From positions 124,001 to 188,000 of the forward strand of contig JANATF010000019.1 of NCBI GenBank assembly GCA_029449245.1: DNA of 64,000 bases, read 5' to 3'. The DNA is from Mortierella alpina. Lineage: Eukaryota > Mortierellomycota > Mortierellomycetes > Mortierellales > Mortierellaceae. Below the pieces are notes generated by a model. That model was not told where the DNA came from. It made no database searches and was given only the letters and a program-made list of their open reading frames with translations. Positions within the stretch are counted from its first letter, which is position 1, and every line of letters starts with the position of its first letter. Positions 21,733-32,800 of the stretch are shown here, in pieces. A program made the translations under genes and the position numbers.

Positions 21733-21942
21733 TTAGATCTTGAATCCGAGGTCGCGTAGACACTGCTGGTGGGCTTTGATAAAGTCGAGGCAGTTTTCCT
21801 CTCCGTTGGTGAAGACGCAGTGGTCGCGGGCCTTCTTGGTCTCTGGGCAAGCGCAGCAGGGCTTCAGGGGCTTGCCGTCCTTCCCGATGGGGACATTGGA
21901 GGCGGGTGCTGTGGTGGTTGCTGCTGGTGCTGTTGAGGACAT
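21733..21942 (-). CDS. COX17: Cytochrome c oxidase copper chaperone COX17
   Basis: A single exon encodes 69 residues. The conserved block [17 protein letters not shown] carries the CC and C copper ligands. It is followed by [11 protein letters not shown] and [15 protein letters not shown], completing the coiled-coil-helix-coiled-coil-helix fold with its two CX9C-type cysteine pairs. COX17 carries Cu(I) in the mitochondrial intermembrane space to Sco1 and Cox11 for cytochrome c oxidase. The ATG at 21942 starts a protein of normal length; an upstream in-frame extension through the CT repeat is leader, not protein. It is divergently transcribed from CDK1. MIA40, which oxidises this class of protein on import, is also in the window (55028). 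Confidence 0.95.
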   Translation of the reverse strand: MSSTAPAATTTAPASNVPIGKDGKPLKPCCACPETKKARDHCVFTNGEENCLDFIKAHQQCLRDLGFKI

Positions 21943-21988
21943 GGCTGATGGATAGAGTATAGGTATGTGCCTTGCTGGAGGTAAGGAT

Positions 21989-22031
<43 letters not shown>

Positions 22032-22471
22032 CGGAAGGTAGGAAAGAAAGGAAGGGAGAGAGGAGCAGAGCAGAGGGAGGAATGAATGTCAGATCCAAAA
22101 GAATGTCAATTTGTCAGAACTCTGTATTGGATCAGCAGCCCGCCCTTCGGAATTCAGGCCCGAATAGGCAGGCAGGCTGGCCATGGCACAGGTGGCTGAT
22201 TTGGGCGCGCTTTGACGCTGTCTGTACGCATATAGGATATGCGCATGCCGGCTTGCCCCCCTTCTTCCTCTTCTCTGCCTTCGCCTGCTCCCCCTTGTTG
22301 TCTCTGTCTCGATGTCCCTTTTTTCCTCACTATTTGTATACGTGTGTATTGCATGCTCTTGACTCTGCCTCTCTTTCCCTTCCTTCCTTCCCCCTTTCTC
22401 CCTCTCGCTGTTCCCCGCCTGCTCCTTGCCTCTTCATACTTTCCGCCAGCTCCTCCAACACACCGCGCCAC
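21943..22471. promoter_or_regulatory. Shared divergent promoter of COX17 and CDK1 with (AG)n repeat
   Basis: 529 bp between two start codons pointing outwards. A pure (AG)n microsatellite runs from about 21991 to 22027, which is a CT-rich leader for COX17. From 22250 to 22470 the plus strand is C/T-rich, the leader of CDK1. No TATA element is obvious. Confidence 0.6.
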
Positions 22472-24077
22472 ATGTCCGAGAACTATCAAAAGCAGGAAAA
22501 GATTGGCGAGGGCACCTATGGCGTCGTCTACAAAGCAATGTGAGGGACCAACGACTTGCAGCACAACCAGTCGTCATGGTCGTCATGGGACAGCACCCAT
22601 TCCAATGTGCATTGGCCAACAAACACTCATCCAACCTATGAATTCCCAACTCTATTCCTCTTTAACCTTTTTCTAGCGAAAAGGCTACCGGCCGGACTGT
22701 CGCCATGAAAAAGATTCGTCTGGAGAACGAGGATGAAGGTGGGCCCTCAAGAACGAACTGGATTGTGCGCTGGTCAACGGTGATATGGAGACAGGACTTG
22801 AGATAGCCTTCTTACTCGAATACTACACGTACCTTGATTTAGGTGTACCCAGTACTGCTATCCGAGAGATCTCGTTGCTCAAGGAGCTCAGGCATGATCA
22901 TGTCGTTCAGTAAGTTCCGCGTTGTCAGAGAGGCTCTTAGATGCCATACACTCTGGCTGTCGTGCGTACTTTATGCCTCTCTTTCTGTCGCTGGTGCTCA
23001 TATAGCCCCGTGTCTGACAATGCACCACCTTTGTACCTTTGTGAGTAGGTTGCTGGATATCATCCACGATGAAAACCGCTTGTATCTTGTGTTCGAGTTT
23101 CTGGATCTGGATCTCAAACGATACATGGATACCGTACCGACCACAACCAACGCTGGACTACCACTCGAGCAAGTTAAGGTAGGATAGCTTCGTAAGAACA
23201 ACAGGTTGCAAAACTGAGCAACGACACGCTCGATGCTCACATCCGTCACTTCACTGTCGATAGGAGTACTTGTACCAGTTAATCAAAGGCGTCGAATACT
23301 GCCATTCTCGGCGCATCCTCCATCGCGACCTTAAGCCTCAGAATCTTCTTATCGACGAATCCCGTAAACTCAAGCTGGCCGACTTTGGATTAGCTCGCGC
23401 TTTTGGCATTCCCTTGAGATGCTACACGCACGAGGTTGTAACTCTATGGTACAGGGCGCCAGAGATCCTGATGGGCTCACGACACTACTCTACCGCGGTC
23501 GACATGTGGAGCATTGGGTGTATCTTTGCAGAGATGGTCCTGAAAAAGCCTCTCTTTCCAGGTATTGTCACCCCTTATCGTGCCCTATCGCTTTGTTCGC
23601 TTTGCCCTGGCGTATAATAGGAATACAAGCTCAACATATCGCTTACTCTTCCTTTTTGGCGGTGACTGGCGGTGGTCGGAACGACATGAAGGTGATTCTG
23701 AGATTGACGAGCTATTCAGGATTTTCCGTCTGCGAGGAACACCTGACGAGGCATTGTGGCCAGGCATTACGACTCTCAAAGACTGGAAGCCCACCTTCCC
23801 AAAGTGGCATCGCCAGCCGCTCGAAAAGACACTGCCAACGCTCTGCGCCGACGGCATAGATCTGCTTGGCCAGATGATCGAGTATGACCCTGCCAGAAGG
23901 ATCTCTGCCAAGAAAGGTAGACAACAGACACTTCCCACTATTGTTCGTGTTTGCGCAACCGTTTGCGAAAGCTGACTTTTTTTTTCAACGATGCTCTGCA
24001 AAATAGCACTCCTTCACCCCTACTTTGACAGTGTCAGACAGAGGGACGTTAACGGATCAGGTCAAGCAAGAGTATAG
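22472..24077 (+). CDS. CDK1: Cyclin-dependent kinase 1 (Cdc2/Cdc28)
   Basis: Seven exons (22472-22539, 22677-22738, 22843-22909, 23049-23178, 23264-23561, 23692-23916, 24007-24077) join in frame to 306 residues. They show the glycine loop [11 protein letters not shown] with inhibitory Thr and Tyr, and the cyclin-binding helix PSTAIRE, which is whole only after splicing of exons 2 and 3. They also show [20 protein letters not shown] and the T-loop [16 protein letters not shown]. This is the master kinase driving entry into S phase and mitosis with cyclins. The length is slightly above the usual 298 because of a C-terminal tail and a TTTNAG insertion before the catalytic loop. Six short introns are typical of this lineage. 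Identification is certain. Confidence 0.96.
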
Positions 24078-24099
24078 GGTCGATGCGAAGCATGAATTA

Positions 24100-24140
24100 A
24101 CACGTACGACGTACGTGTCCGTCCGTGACGTAGTATAAAA
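24100..24140 (+). promoter_or_regulatory. 19-bp palindrome, CRE-like TGACGT and TATA box upstream of TFIIA gene
   Basis: A perfect inverted repeat with 9-bp arms, ACACGTACG-A-CGTACGTGT, lies at 24100-24118. TGACGTA follows at about 24126, and TATAAAA at 24134-24140. The ATG of the TFIIA large-subunit gene is about 375 bp further on. The spacing is like a core promoter with an upstream dimer-binding site. Only the sequence is observed; protein binding is inferred. Confidence 0.55.
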
Positions 24141-24515
24141 GGCTGGTTGCACATTTCCCCCGCTGTCCTTTTTTCGCCTCTCATCCTCCACGCCATCCTT
24201 GTCCTTCATCCGCGCCTTTTGTCGACACAACCCTCTTGGTTGATCTGCCCATCAATCTCTTGTTCAATCTTCCTTCACTCTCATCCGTCCTCAAAAAGGA
24301 AGGCCCAAGCTCAACCCGCAAAGGACGAGCTTTGAACAGGCGAGCACAGCAAGGAGCATAATCAATCAGCGGCAATCAGTTCTGTGTCTCTCAGCTCACC
24401 CTCCTCCCCGTCCGCGTCAGAGAGGAGCCTTCTCCCTATACACCCAGACAGGTGCACTCCCATCCTACACTTTTCTTTTCTTTCCTTTTGACCGTCGCGT
24501 TATCCTCCCTCCACC

Positions 24516-25820
24516 ATGGCGAACAGTGCTGTGGTATGAACATATCATTTCCTGTGTGCTTGATGTTTTTGTGCTTTTGTCCGAGTGCTTGGAAAAAGGC
24601 CTCTCACTCCGACTCTTGATCCATCTGCTTTTGAACAATGTCGCTTGTCGTTGCACTTTATATCTTTACAGACTGCCGTGTACAGATTCGTTGTTGACGA
24701 TGTGATTACGAACGTCCGCCGTGACTTTGAGGATATGGGTGTGGATGAGACGATCTTGCACGAGCTCCAGAGGGTAAGTGCTGGCGTTCTCAAAAGGGCC
24801 TGCTGAACTGTTTTTGCTGTCCACCTGCTGCTACCGAAAGATCTTAACACCTGGGCATTGTCACACCAACGCGATCAGGCTTGGGAGAGCAAGATTGCTC
24901 AGTCTAGAGTGGTAGCTCAGGCTCCCGAGGCTACTGCAGGCACGGAATCGTACTCGTTCGAGGAGCCTACTTATGAGCAGCCGACCGCGGCACATGCGAC
25001 AGCTCCAAGACAGACATCTGCTCCAAGCCAGGCGCAAGCTCCTTCAGCAAACATCCCTGCTCCTCCAACCGTAAGAGATCAAGAGGCATCCATTATGGGC
25101 GCCGCGAGATTTTTTGCAAGACGGAACGTTGATCGCGACGACTGACTTTGTTTTGACATGTTTTTCTCTTTTTTATAGTCATACAGCTACAAAGTGGAAC
25201 CCACGGCGGCAGCCAATCTTGCCAATGTGGCATCGACGACTTTGTCAGGAAACAGCAGCAGTTTGGGTCGTCCTCAGCAGCATGTCCCGCCTCGGGCCAA
25301 CTCGTCTGGTGGACAGGCCAACAACATTTCGCTTCCTGGTGGAGGTCGCAACGGTACTGCAGATTCGTCCAGCATTGCTCAGACAGATGGTGCTGCAGAC
25401 ACGGACGCAACTGAACTCGAGTTTATGAGCACTGCCGAGATGGACGCCTATGTCGAGCAGCGATTCAGAGAGGCTCGGGAGACTGAGGCCCTGACAGGAC
25501 AAGCCCCTGGCGAGATGACTTTTACACTGACGCTGTCGGATCGAGCAGCACGCAAAGCCAAGCGGGACGGGCTTGAGGGCTTTGGAATGATTGGACAGGT
25601 GGATGGTACGGAGGAGGACGAGGACGATACGGGACTGGGATCGGATCTGGATGATGATGAGGAGGACATGGATGAGGAGTCGCCCAACATTGTACTGTGC
25701 CAATACGACAAGGTGTCGAGGACCAAGAGCAAGTGGAAGTGCGTCCTCAAGGACGGCATCATGCTCATCAATGGCGTCGACCATCTGTTCCACAAGGCGA
25801 ATGGTGATTTCGAGTGGTAG
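24516..25820 (+). CDS. TOA1: Transcription initiation factor IIA large subunit (TOA1)
   Basis: Four exons (24516-24533, 24672-24773, 24879-25070, 25179-25820) give 317 residues. The N-terminal helical region AVYRFVVDDVITNVRRDF and the C-terminal acidic-plus-barrel region (DDEEDMDEE, then NIVLCQYDKVSRTKSKWKC and LINGVDHLFHKANGDFEW) are the two conserved TFIIA-alpha/beta domains. The Ala/Gln/Pro-rich linker between them is variable in the family. TFIIA stabilises TBP on TATA promoters during RNA polymerase II initiation. The first exon holds only six codons before a GTATGA donor. The protein ends exactly at the family's terminal Trp. Confidence 0.94.
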
Positions 25821-27139
25821 TAGACGAGAAAAGAACGAGATAATGTACTATACTTTCCCTTCGACTGGAGAACAGAACTGCAGAGGCTGCAGGGCGAATA
25901 TGAGACTGGATGCGTGTAAAATGGGGGGGGGGGGGTGAGGTGTGAGAGAGCGATGGAAATCAGGCTGTACATTTGCCAGGTACGGAGCTTTTCAAGAGGC
26001 GCCCCTCTGGACTCCCTCTTGACTTTTTCGTAAGGGTAGGCTAGCCAGCGCAGGGGGGAGATCACCGATCAAAGCCCTGTGGAGGGGCCCATGGGGGTAG
26101 CAGGGCTTGCTGGGTGGATAGCACGGAGATGGCTGCAGGTGCGAGCCTCGCCTTTGCTCCAGCGGTGACATCTCTCCCATCACCCACCCCTTGGCCGTGT
26201 CAACAAAAACCTTGTTCAGGTGTAATATGAAAGGCCGATACTTTATGGCCCATTCCTCATCTCTTTCTCTTCTTTTGTCTTTCATCCCGTCTTGCCCCCA
26301 TCTCATCCTCGCCATCCATCCTCGCCGTCCTCTCCTTCCTCATCCTCATCCTCATCCTCATCCTCATCCTCATCCTCATCCTCTTCCTCATCCTCATCAC
26401 CATCCCCATCCTCCTCGCCCGCCGCCCTCGTCATCTTTTGAATCTCACACCTCGCCATCCCCTCTTGTCTTTGCGCGTGGTCTTAGTTTGTTCTATTTTA
26501 TCTTTTATTCTCTCATCCGCCTCTTCGTCGTCTTACATCGCCCTTTTTCCATTGTGCCTCTGCACTCCCTGGCCCGTCCGATCGAGTCTCCCTCAGCTCG
26601 ACACACCCTGCAGCGTTGTCCTTGCAGCACCGTCTGTCTCGCCATTGCGCGCTGTCCAGAGTGTTTGTGCCGTTGTGCTGATGCCCTTCTGAGCACTTTT
26701 TCTTTTTCTGTTTCTATTCTCAGTCTCTTACACTTGCGTTGTCCTTTTCCGCCCTGAGTACAAACCGTCTGCTACTCACCCATCAGGCGTCCCTGTCCGT
26801 CAGTCCTTGGCCACGGACACCTCGCTCCCTTTCGTATACCCGCCCCTTTCTCCCCCTTCTCCCCTGCCCTGCTCTCCGTCGTCTGATACCGCCGGACACT
26901 CCAACGTCCTTCAGTTGTGTCGACCGGGAACGCCCAAGCGTCCTCCTCACACACGCACACAAATTACACCACCCCCCACCCCTTGATCGCATATATCATC
27001 CCCCTTCTCTGTGAACCATCCCCCGTCCATCTCTTCTCTCCTTTTGGCCTCTTTTCCCAAAAAAAACACAAGACATAGACACACGGACGCACACGCCCCC
27101 CCCCCCTCTTTTCTCGCCCACCCACCCACCTGCGATCAT
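25821..27139. other. Gene-free region with poly-G run and hexamer repeat
   Basis: 1.3 kb between two plus-strand genes. A run of 13 G begins near 25923. A CATCCT hexamer array occupies about 26341-26397. From 26230 to 27130 the plus strand is strongly C/T-rich, consistent with a long leader and promoter of the methyltransferase-domain gene at 27140. Open frames here have the composition of the C/T-rich DNA and no domain signal. Confidence 0.5.
26341..26397 (+). repeat. CATCCT hexamer minisatellite
   Basis: About nine head-to-tail CATCCT units with one CTTCCT variant, in the presumed promoter or leader of the gene at 27140. Length is likely to vary between strains. Confidence 0.85.
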
Positions 27140-29517
27140 ATGGGCAACACAAAGTCCCGCCACAACCCAGGCGGTGGAGGAACAGCAACGCTTTCGGGGC
27201 CAGGCACATCGGGTCAGTCAAAGTCTCGGTCTAGACACAACAAGTTCCACAGCGGCAGCAGCATCGGCTTTGTCAAGCCTGGCAAGCGTCACCAGCAGCA
27301 GCAGCCTTTGCCCAACGACAGCGGCCACTACTCGATCCATGGCTTCATGGGCTCCCCTTCGTCGCCCGTGGACCGGCCAGAGACGCCCCTCAGTGCTGAA
27401 CACCTTGCACCGAGCGCAGCCTTCGCGTGGAATCATCCAAACCTGTCCAGCCCAGGCCGTCTGGACCAACACCAGAGTACGTCAGAATCAAATTTGCACC
27501 AACAGTACCGGTCTGGAAAACCTCAAGGAGTGTCAGGAACAGGGGCGATGGGTAGAGCGACAGCATCAGGAGCACGGACAGCCTCGAGGGCCATGTTTTC
27601 AGGAGAGGAGGAAAGTGCAGGCCTGAGTCATGGCTACAACCCCAACAGCAGCAGCAACAACTATAACAGGGTGTCCGGGCTGCCAACACAGCAGCAACAA
27701 CAACACCAACGACAGGCGTCGTACCCTGCGCAGGGTCTTGATGCGAATGGAAACACAAGGCCAACGTCGGGTTCTCCACTCCAGTCCAACGGAAGGACCT
27801 CGGCCCTTCATCCCCCCGGTCACACACCGCAGCAACACCCGATTCACCGCACCTCTGTATCACCCTCGATTGTGCCGTTTGCTGAAGACGACCAGTTGCA
27901 AAGCAATGGACTCGGACACCACAATGGAAGCAGTACAGGACCCTTCTCGGGGATGGTCTCGTCGATGGCCGCCGTGAACCTGGGCGTAAACGAAGGCAGG
28001 ATGACGCCCAACAGCAGCAATGTCGCACGTGTCCAACGGCCGACGCCTCACCAAGAATACTACCCGAGCCAGACGGCGTCGGGCTATCATCTGCCCAACC
28101 CGGTACCAAGGAGCGACCCCTTCAAGTTGCAGCAGCAGCACCCACCTACCGAAGCTAATGCAGTCTACGCACAGCCAGATGAGGTCCTCTACCAGCAACA
28201 GCAGCAGCAGCAACTACAATATACCGCAAAGCAACCCCGACTCACTACAACATACCCATCTGAACGAGAACAACGGCTCCCCGTCAAGTCGGCCAGCAAT
28301 ATGCTGGCAGGCGCCGGCCCTTTGATTGAGACCTCGAGTGCTTCTCAGCGACCACCGACAGCGGACCAGGTCTTTGCGCGTCTTGCGCGGCAGTTCCCGA
28401 CCAACCCTCGCGAGACTGAGAAGCGGGAACGGATCTACCGATGGCTGGACCAGATTGCAGAGGCACTTACATTCAATCCTGATCCCGAGACGCCAGGCTG
28501 GATTATACCCGTGTATCCGGATGAAGCAGATCATCCAGAAACGTAAGTCTTTCGTCTTTACTATGTCTGTTATCCCCCCCTCCCGACTTGTCCTTTTACT
28601 GTTTTGACTAACAATTGCTATTCCTTTTCCTTTTCCTTTTCTCCCTCCCTATCCCTATAACCTCCCCTCTCCCCTATATCTTTGTTCGTTCTATTTTGCG
28701 CTGTGCCCCGATTACTGCCCAACATGCATCCAAAACACACACACACACATACCACAGCCCATTCTACCTGGACAGGATCACGTATGAGCTGGATTTGATG
28801 TCTCCGATAGGGAAACCATTCCGCAAGGCTATTGATGTCAATTGCTCTTCGGGCGCATGGGCCTTGGACATGTCGATGAAGTTCCCACGGACGGTGGTGT
28901 ATGCACTGGACCCGCTTCTCGAGACGACACACCTCCCTTTGCGGTTACCTGAGAACTGCAAGTTCCGGATGAGGGATGTTCGTGATCAGGAAGGCGAGTT
29001 TGATTTGGTGCATCAACGTTTGGGAGCGTTCAGGACCCCGATTCAGGAATGGACACCACATTTTGCAGAACTGAGACGGTTGACGAAACCGGGTGGATGG
29101 ATCCAGTTGGCGGAATCGAACGGGATGTTGGTTCGAGGCGGGGTGGAGGCCTTGAAGGTGAACCGATGGGTGGAACGGGCGGCGTTGAGTACGGGTCTGA
29201 ACCCGATGCAAATGGTGGAGGCGTTGATGCCGACGTTGTTGGGAGCTGGCTTGATTAACGTGGAGTGTTATGACTATGGGATCCCTGTGGGCGAATGGGC
29301 GGGCGCGCGAGGACAGTTTGCGATGAGGACGTATCTGGAGATGGTCGACTCGCTCAAGGACGAGATTGTGGAGATGAATCGATTGGAGGAAGGGATCTTT
29401 GAAGAGACGATCGAGTTGATGAAGATGGAGTGTCTTGACGAGAAGGCCGAGTTGGTCATGAAGGTCATCTATGCCCAAAAGCCGCCCGTTACAGAGGATC
29501 TCTGGCGAACGCGGTGA
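27140..29517 (+). CDS. Probable N-myristoylated protein with C-terminal SAM methyltransferase-like domain
   Basis: Two exons, 27140-28542 and 28758-29517, give 720 residues. The protein begins MGNTKSRH: Gly2 with Ser6 fits the N-myristoylation consensus. Residues to about 425 are Gln/Ser/Pro/His-rich with several polyglutamine runs and are probably disordered. From about 445 (DQVFARLARQFP) the sequence becomes ordered. The second exon holds a class I methyltransferase-like fold: AIDVNCSSGAWALDMSMKFP, VYALDP, FDLVHQRLGAF, then RRLTKPGGWIQLAES. The usual glycine loop DVGCGTG is altered to DVNCSSG, so SAM binding is doubtful. The family resembles the fungal LaeA-like methyltransferase group, of which many members have no known substrate. 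The membrane anchor is an inference from the N-terminus. Confidence 0.82.
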
Positions 29518-29841
29518 TCCCCCCCACCTACACCACCACCACCACCACCACCACCACCATCATTCCCGATACCGCTGTTCGTTCCCCTTTTTTTTTTCCT
29601 ATCAAAAAAATAATCCCATATCATATACTATAGACATTTTCCTCTCAGCAAGGTAGCCTGCCCTAATCCGAAAACTCCTTTTTCATCCTGTAACATAGCG
29701 AGATATCCCACGCTCTATTCCACACAATCATCGCGTGCCTTGAAAAGCATCATATTTGTATTTATGAACGAAAAAAAAAGTAATATATGGTACAGTTGTT
29801 GAGGTGCAAAAGACATTTCATTTTTCTTTTTGTTTTGCTGT
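29518..29841. other. 3' region between converging genes with (CAC)n repeat
   Basis: 324 bp between the stop of the methyltransferase-domain gene and the stop of the RalGAP-beta gene. A (CAC)n microsatellite lies at 29531-29559, followed by T- and A-rich tracts that probably serve as 3' ends for both genes. Confidence 0.6.
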
Positions 29842-32800
29842 TTAGGTGGCAAACATGGTCTTGTAAAACTCTGCGACTCCCTCGGGCTCATCTGGCTGAT
29901 GAGCCAGCAGGACTTCCTGGATGTATCGAGCGCGCAACGTCGTCGGTTCCGTAAACGAGTCCGTCATCAGGCGACAAGCACGGTCCGCCGAGATGGCCGT
30001 GTTACGGACCAGACTTCCGAGCGAGTGACGCGAGACGAGCATGCCATCCGCCAGCGGACCGATCATGAGCGGATTGGCCGCCAGTCGCACCGATCCTGCC
30101 GTCGTGTGAGTGTTCTGGATCATGATCCGGATCCAGAACAGACCCCCTGCAGAGTCGCCCTCGAGTGGGTGGATCAAGATGTAGACCATCACGCTCTGGT
30201 CGATCAGCGGCAGCAAATGGATCATCCGCTCGCGTTCTTCGACCCAGACCACCGCTACCTTGTCATGCATCGTCACGGCGCGGAACTGGTCCACGAGGCG
30301 ATGGTCCTGCATCAGAGGTACGTCTGCTGTAAGACCACCACCACCTCCGCTGGCACCGCTGCTGAAGGGTCGCATCAGATAGGGGACGTGGAAGATGACC
30401 TCGGTGTTGCGGTCTGCAAAGTAAGGGGTGGTATGGCACAGCTCCTTGGTTAAATGGCCCAGGTACCCAGAATGAGTCTCGACCTGGATGGGCCAGCCGA
30501 GGCAGTCCAGAAACCGAGAAAAGTCCTTGGAGAGCCCGGCAGATGAGCCATGAACCAGCTCGTCGTAACCCACGTCGCCTGATTGAGCAAAGTAAACACT
30601 CACACCCATACAGTCGCGCCTGGAAAAAGAAAGGACACAAAAATGGTGAGCAAAAAAGTACACAAAAAGAGGCGGATCGCGAAATAAGGGAGGGGGGGGG
30701 GGGGAAGGAACATGGAGAATACATGTCTTGGTGAGCACCAATAGAATCAACTTCATAATACATACTCTTTGAGGTCATCCAGAAATTGCAGCTCGGCTAG
30801 CAGGCGTTCAGAGAGGTACAGCGGCACGACGCGCGACCTGTTCTCTAGTGAAAGATATCCCATTTGCGCCATCAGCACTCTAAAGACATTCGATCTAGAG
30901 ATTGGTGACAATGTGATAGTTAGCAACCATACAAGGCGGGCTTTGGATTTGATGTCTTCAAGGTGACACGACTTACCCGGCAGCTTGCGCGGTGTGTGAT
31001 AATTGCACCGTCTGCATCTTCTCGTGCAAAGGCTCGTCAACTTTGGCTTCGCCTTGATCAAACGCGGTCTTGATAGGTACTTCATCTCCTACCGTAGCGT
31101 GCTCCTGCTCCTTTTCCTTTCTCTTTTGATCTTCCGCTTCCTCGTTCTCCTCAGCTTCGTGAGGCTTGCACTTCTTTGCAGGACGCACATGGCGCTTGAG
31201 GCCAATATTCGATTCATCTGCAGCCTCAACGGCAAGTACTTTTGGCCCATGCGCCAACACTGATGACCGCGAATCCTCCTTCGTTCCAAGCGGCACTCCG
31301 CTATCAGTTGCGCCTTCGGGATCCAGAAGCGCTCTGTTGGACTCTTGATGACGCAGAGATCGATGCGGTCCCTGCACGGTGCCGTGGCTCTCAAAATGGC
31401 TCATGCGCACCTTCCACGAGTTCTTACCGCTAGGGTCCCTCATGGTCACAGCAACAAAAGGTCCTTGCTCATCTACAAATTGCTTGGCAGAGTCAGCATC
31501 GGCCTCTGGAAGTGTGGAGACCTCACAGCAGCCCAGAATGATACGGCGGTCAAGCAGAAAGTAGCGCGCCGGGCCTTTGATATCTGAACCAGGAGACGGG
31601 TGAGGGGTATAAGCATTCCGATAAGGCTGCTGCTGTTGAGAGTAGTGATGCTGTTGTTGCTGATGCTGTTGCTGCTGCTGCTGCTGACTGGACTGATCTA
31701 GGGGTTCGATTCCAAGGAGCCGTTTGAGACCTGCAAGACTCGACCTGTTCATGGCCAGATCGTTCCACAAGGTCGACATCCGACTCGGCCCAATGTCATC
31801 TGTCCAGATGGGAAAGTGTCCCAGTTGGTTCGAGAATTGAGTCATGGCCATTTCGGCCGCGTGTTGGACCACGAGCAGCTCCGGCCGCGACGCTTTAATG
31901 TGTCCTGACATGGATGAACTGGCGGACCGATTCTTGCGGCTCTCTTTGTCCTTCTTCGACTCGTGGTTCAAGATCTTGATCGGCCCAGGGTACTTGTTGT
32001 TGACCATGAACAGCTTCACAGCGCCGCCGCCCGAGGGTTTACCAAGTGACAATGGCGCGCCCACGGCCGAAATCATGGCATTGCCTGCTGCGCCTCCTCC
32101 CCAGCGTCGCTTCTCCTGCTGCGGCTTTGGTGGCACCACCGAGGCCTCGTATTCTTCTACTCTTTCAACAACATGAATACCGCTGCTGATGGAGCTGATA
32201 ACAGCCAGGTGGCAGTCCTGATCTCCCACGATCCATTGTCCTGCTAGGATCCACTGGAGCATGCACTCGTAGGCACGGACAACCAATGGGTGTGTGGTAG
32301 GCAGGAGCGAGTGGTTGGCCAACAGCGCGTCGACATATCTGCACAATGCCAAGACCAACTCGCGGGCACAGCTCTGGCGCGCAGTATTTTGAAAGAGAGA
32401 GCACAGTGTTAAAAATGTGCCTTTACAAAAACATGGCATTTCGCAGCCCGTCGAAACAGCAAAACTGGAAGAATAGTCGAGTTCACAGGTTCCTGCACCT
32501 ACTTTGCTATCCCGTCGTACATGCTCGTAAAGTCCAGCACAACCCACCAGCACATCAAAGGCTGATAATGCTACATCGACCGGGACTTGAATGGTCATGA
32601 TCTAATGGAACGCGTATAGTGTCAGAACCTTTGAAATGCTTGGGGACCTCCTTGTGTTCTGCAAATGCACCCAGGATGGCGGCCGCTACTGTAGTTGTTA
32701 CCTTCTCCTGGATTGTTTTGACCACGACACCGACGAGACCAGGACAAAAGGCCACGTCCTCGAATACATACACTTCAATTAGGTGGAGGAGGTAACGCAA

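Noticed and set aside
21733-22098. 121-residue version of COX17 with a Ser/Leu-rich N-terminus
   Set aside because: The extension is the CT-repeat leader read in frame; the ATG at 21942 gives the normal 69-residue protein.
25923-25935. Run of 13 G as a possible regulatory G-quadruplex
   Set aside because: A single homopolymer run without the spaced G blocks of a stable quadruplex; also prone to sequencing error.
31703-31713. tRNA B-box-like sequence GGTTCGATTCC
   Set aside because: It lies in the coding sequence of the RalGAP-beta homologue, with no A box at the right distance and no cloverleaf.
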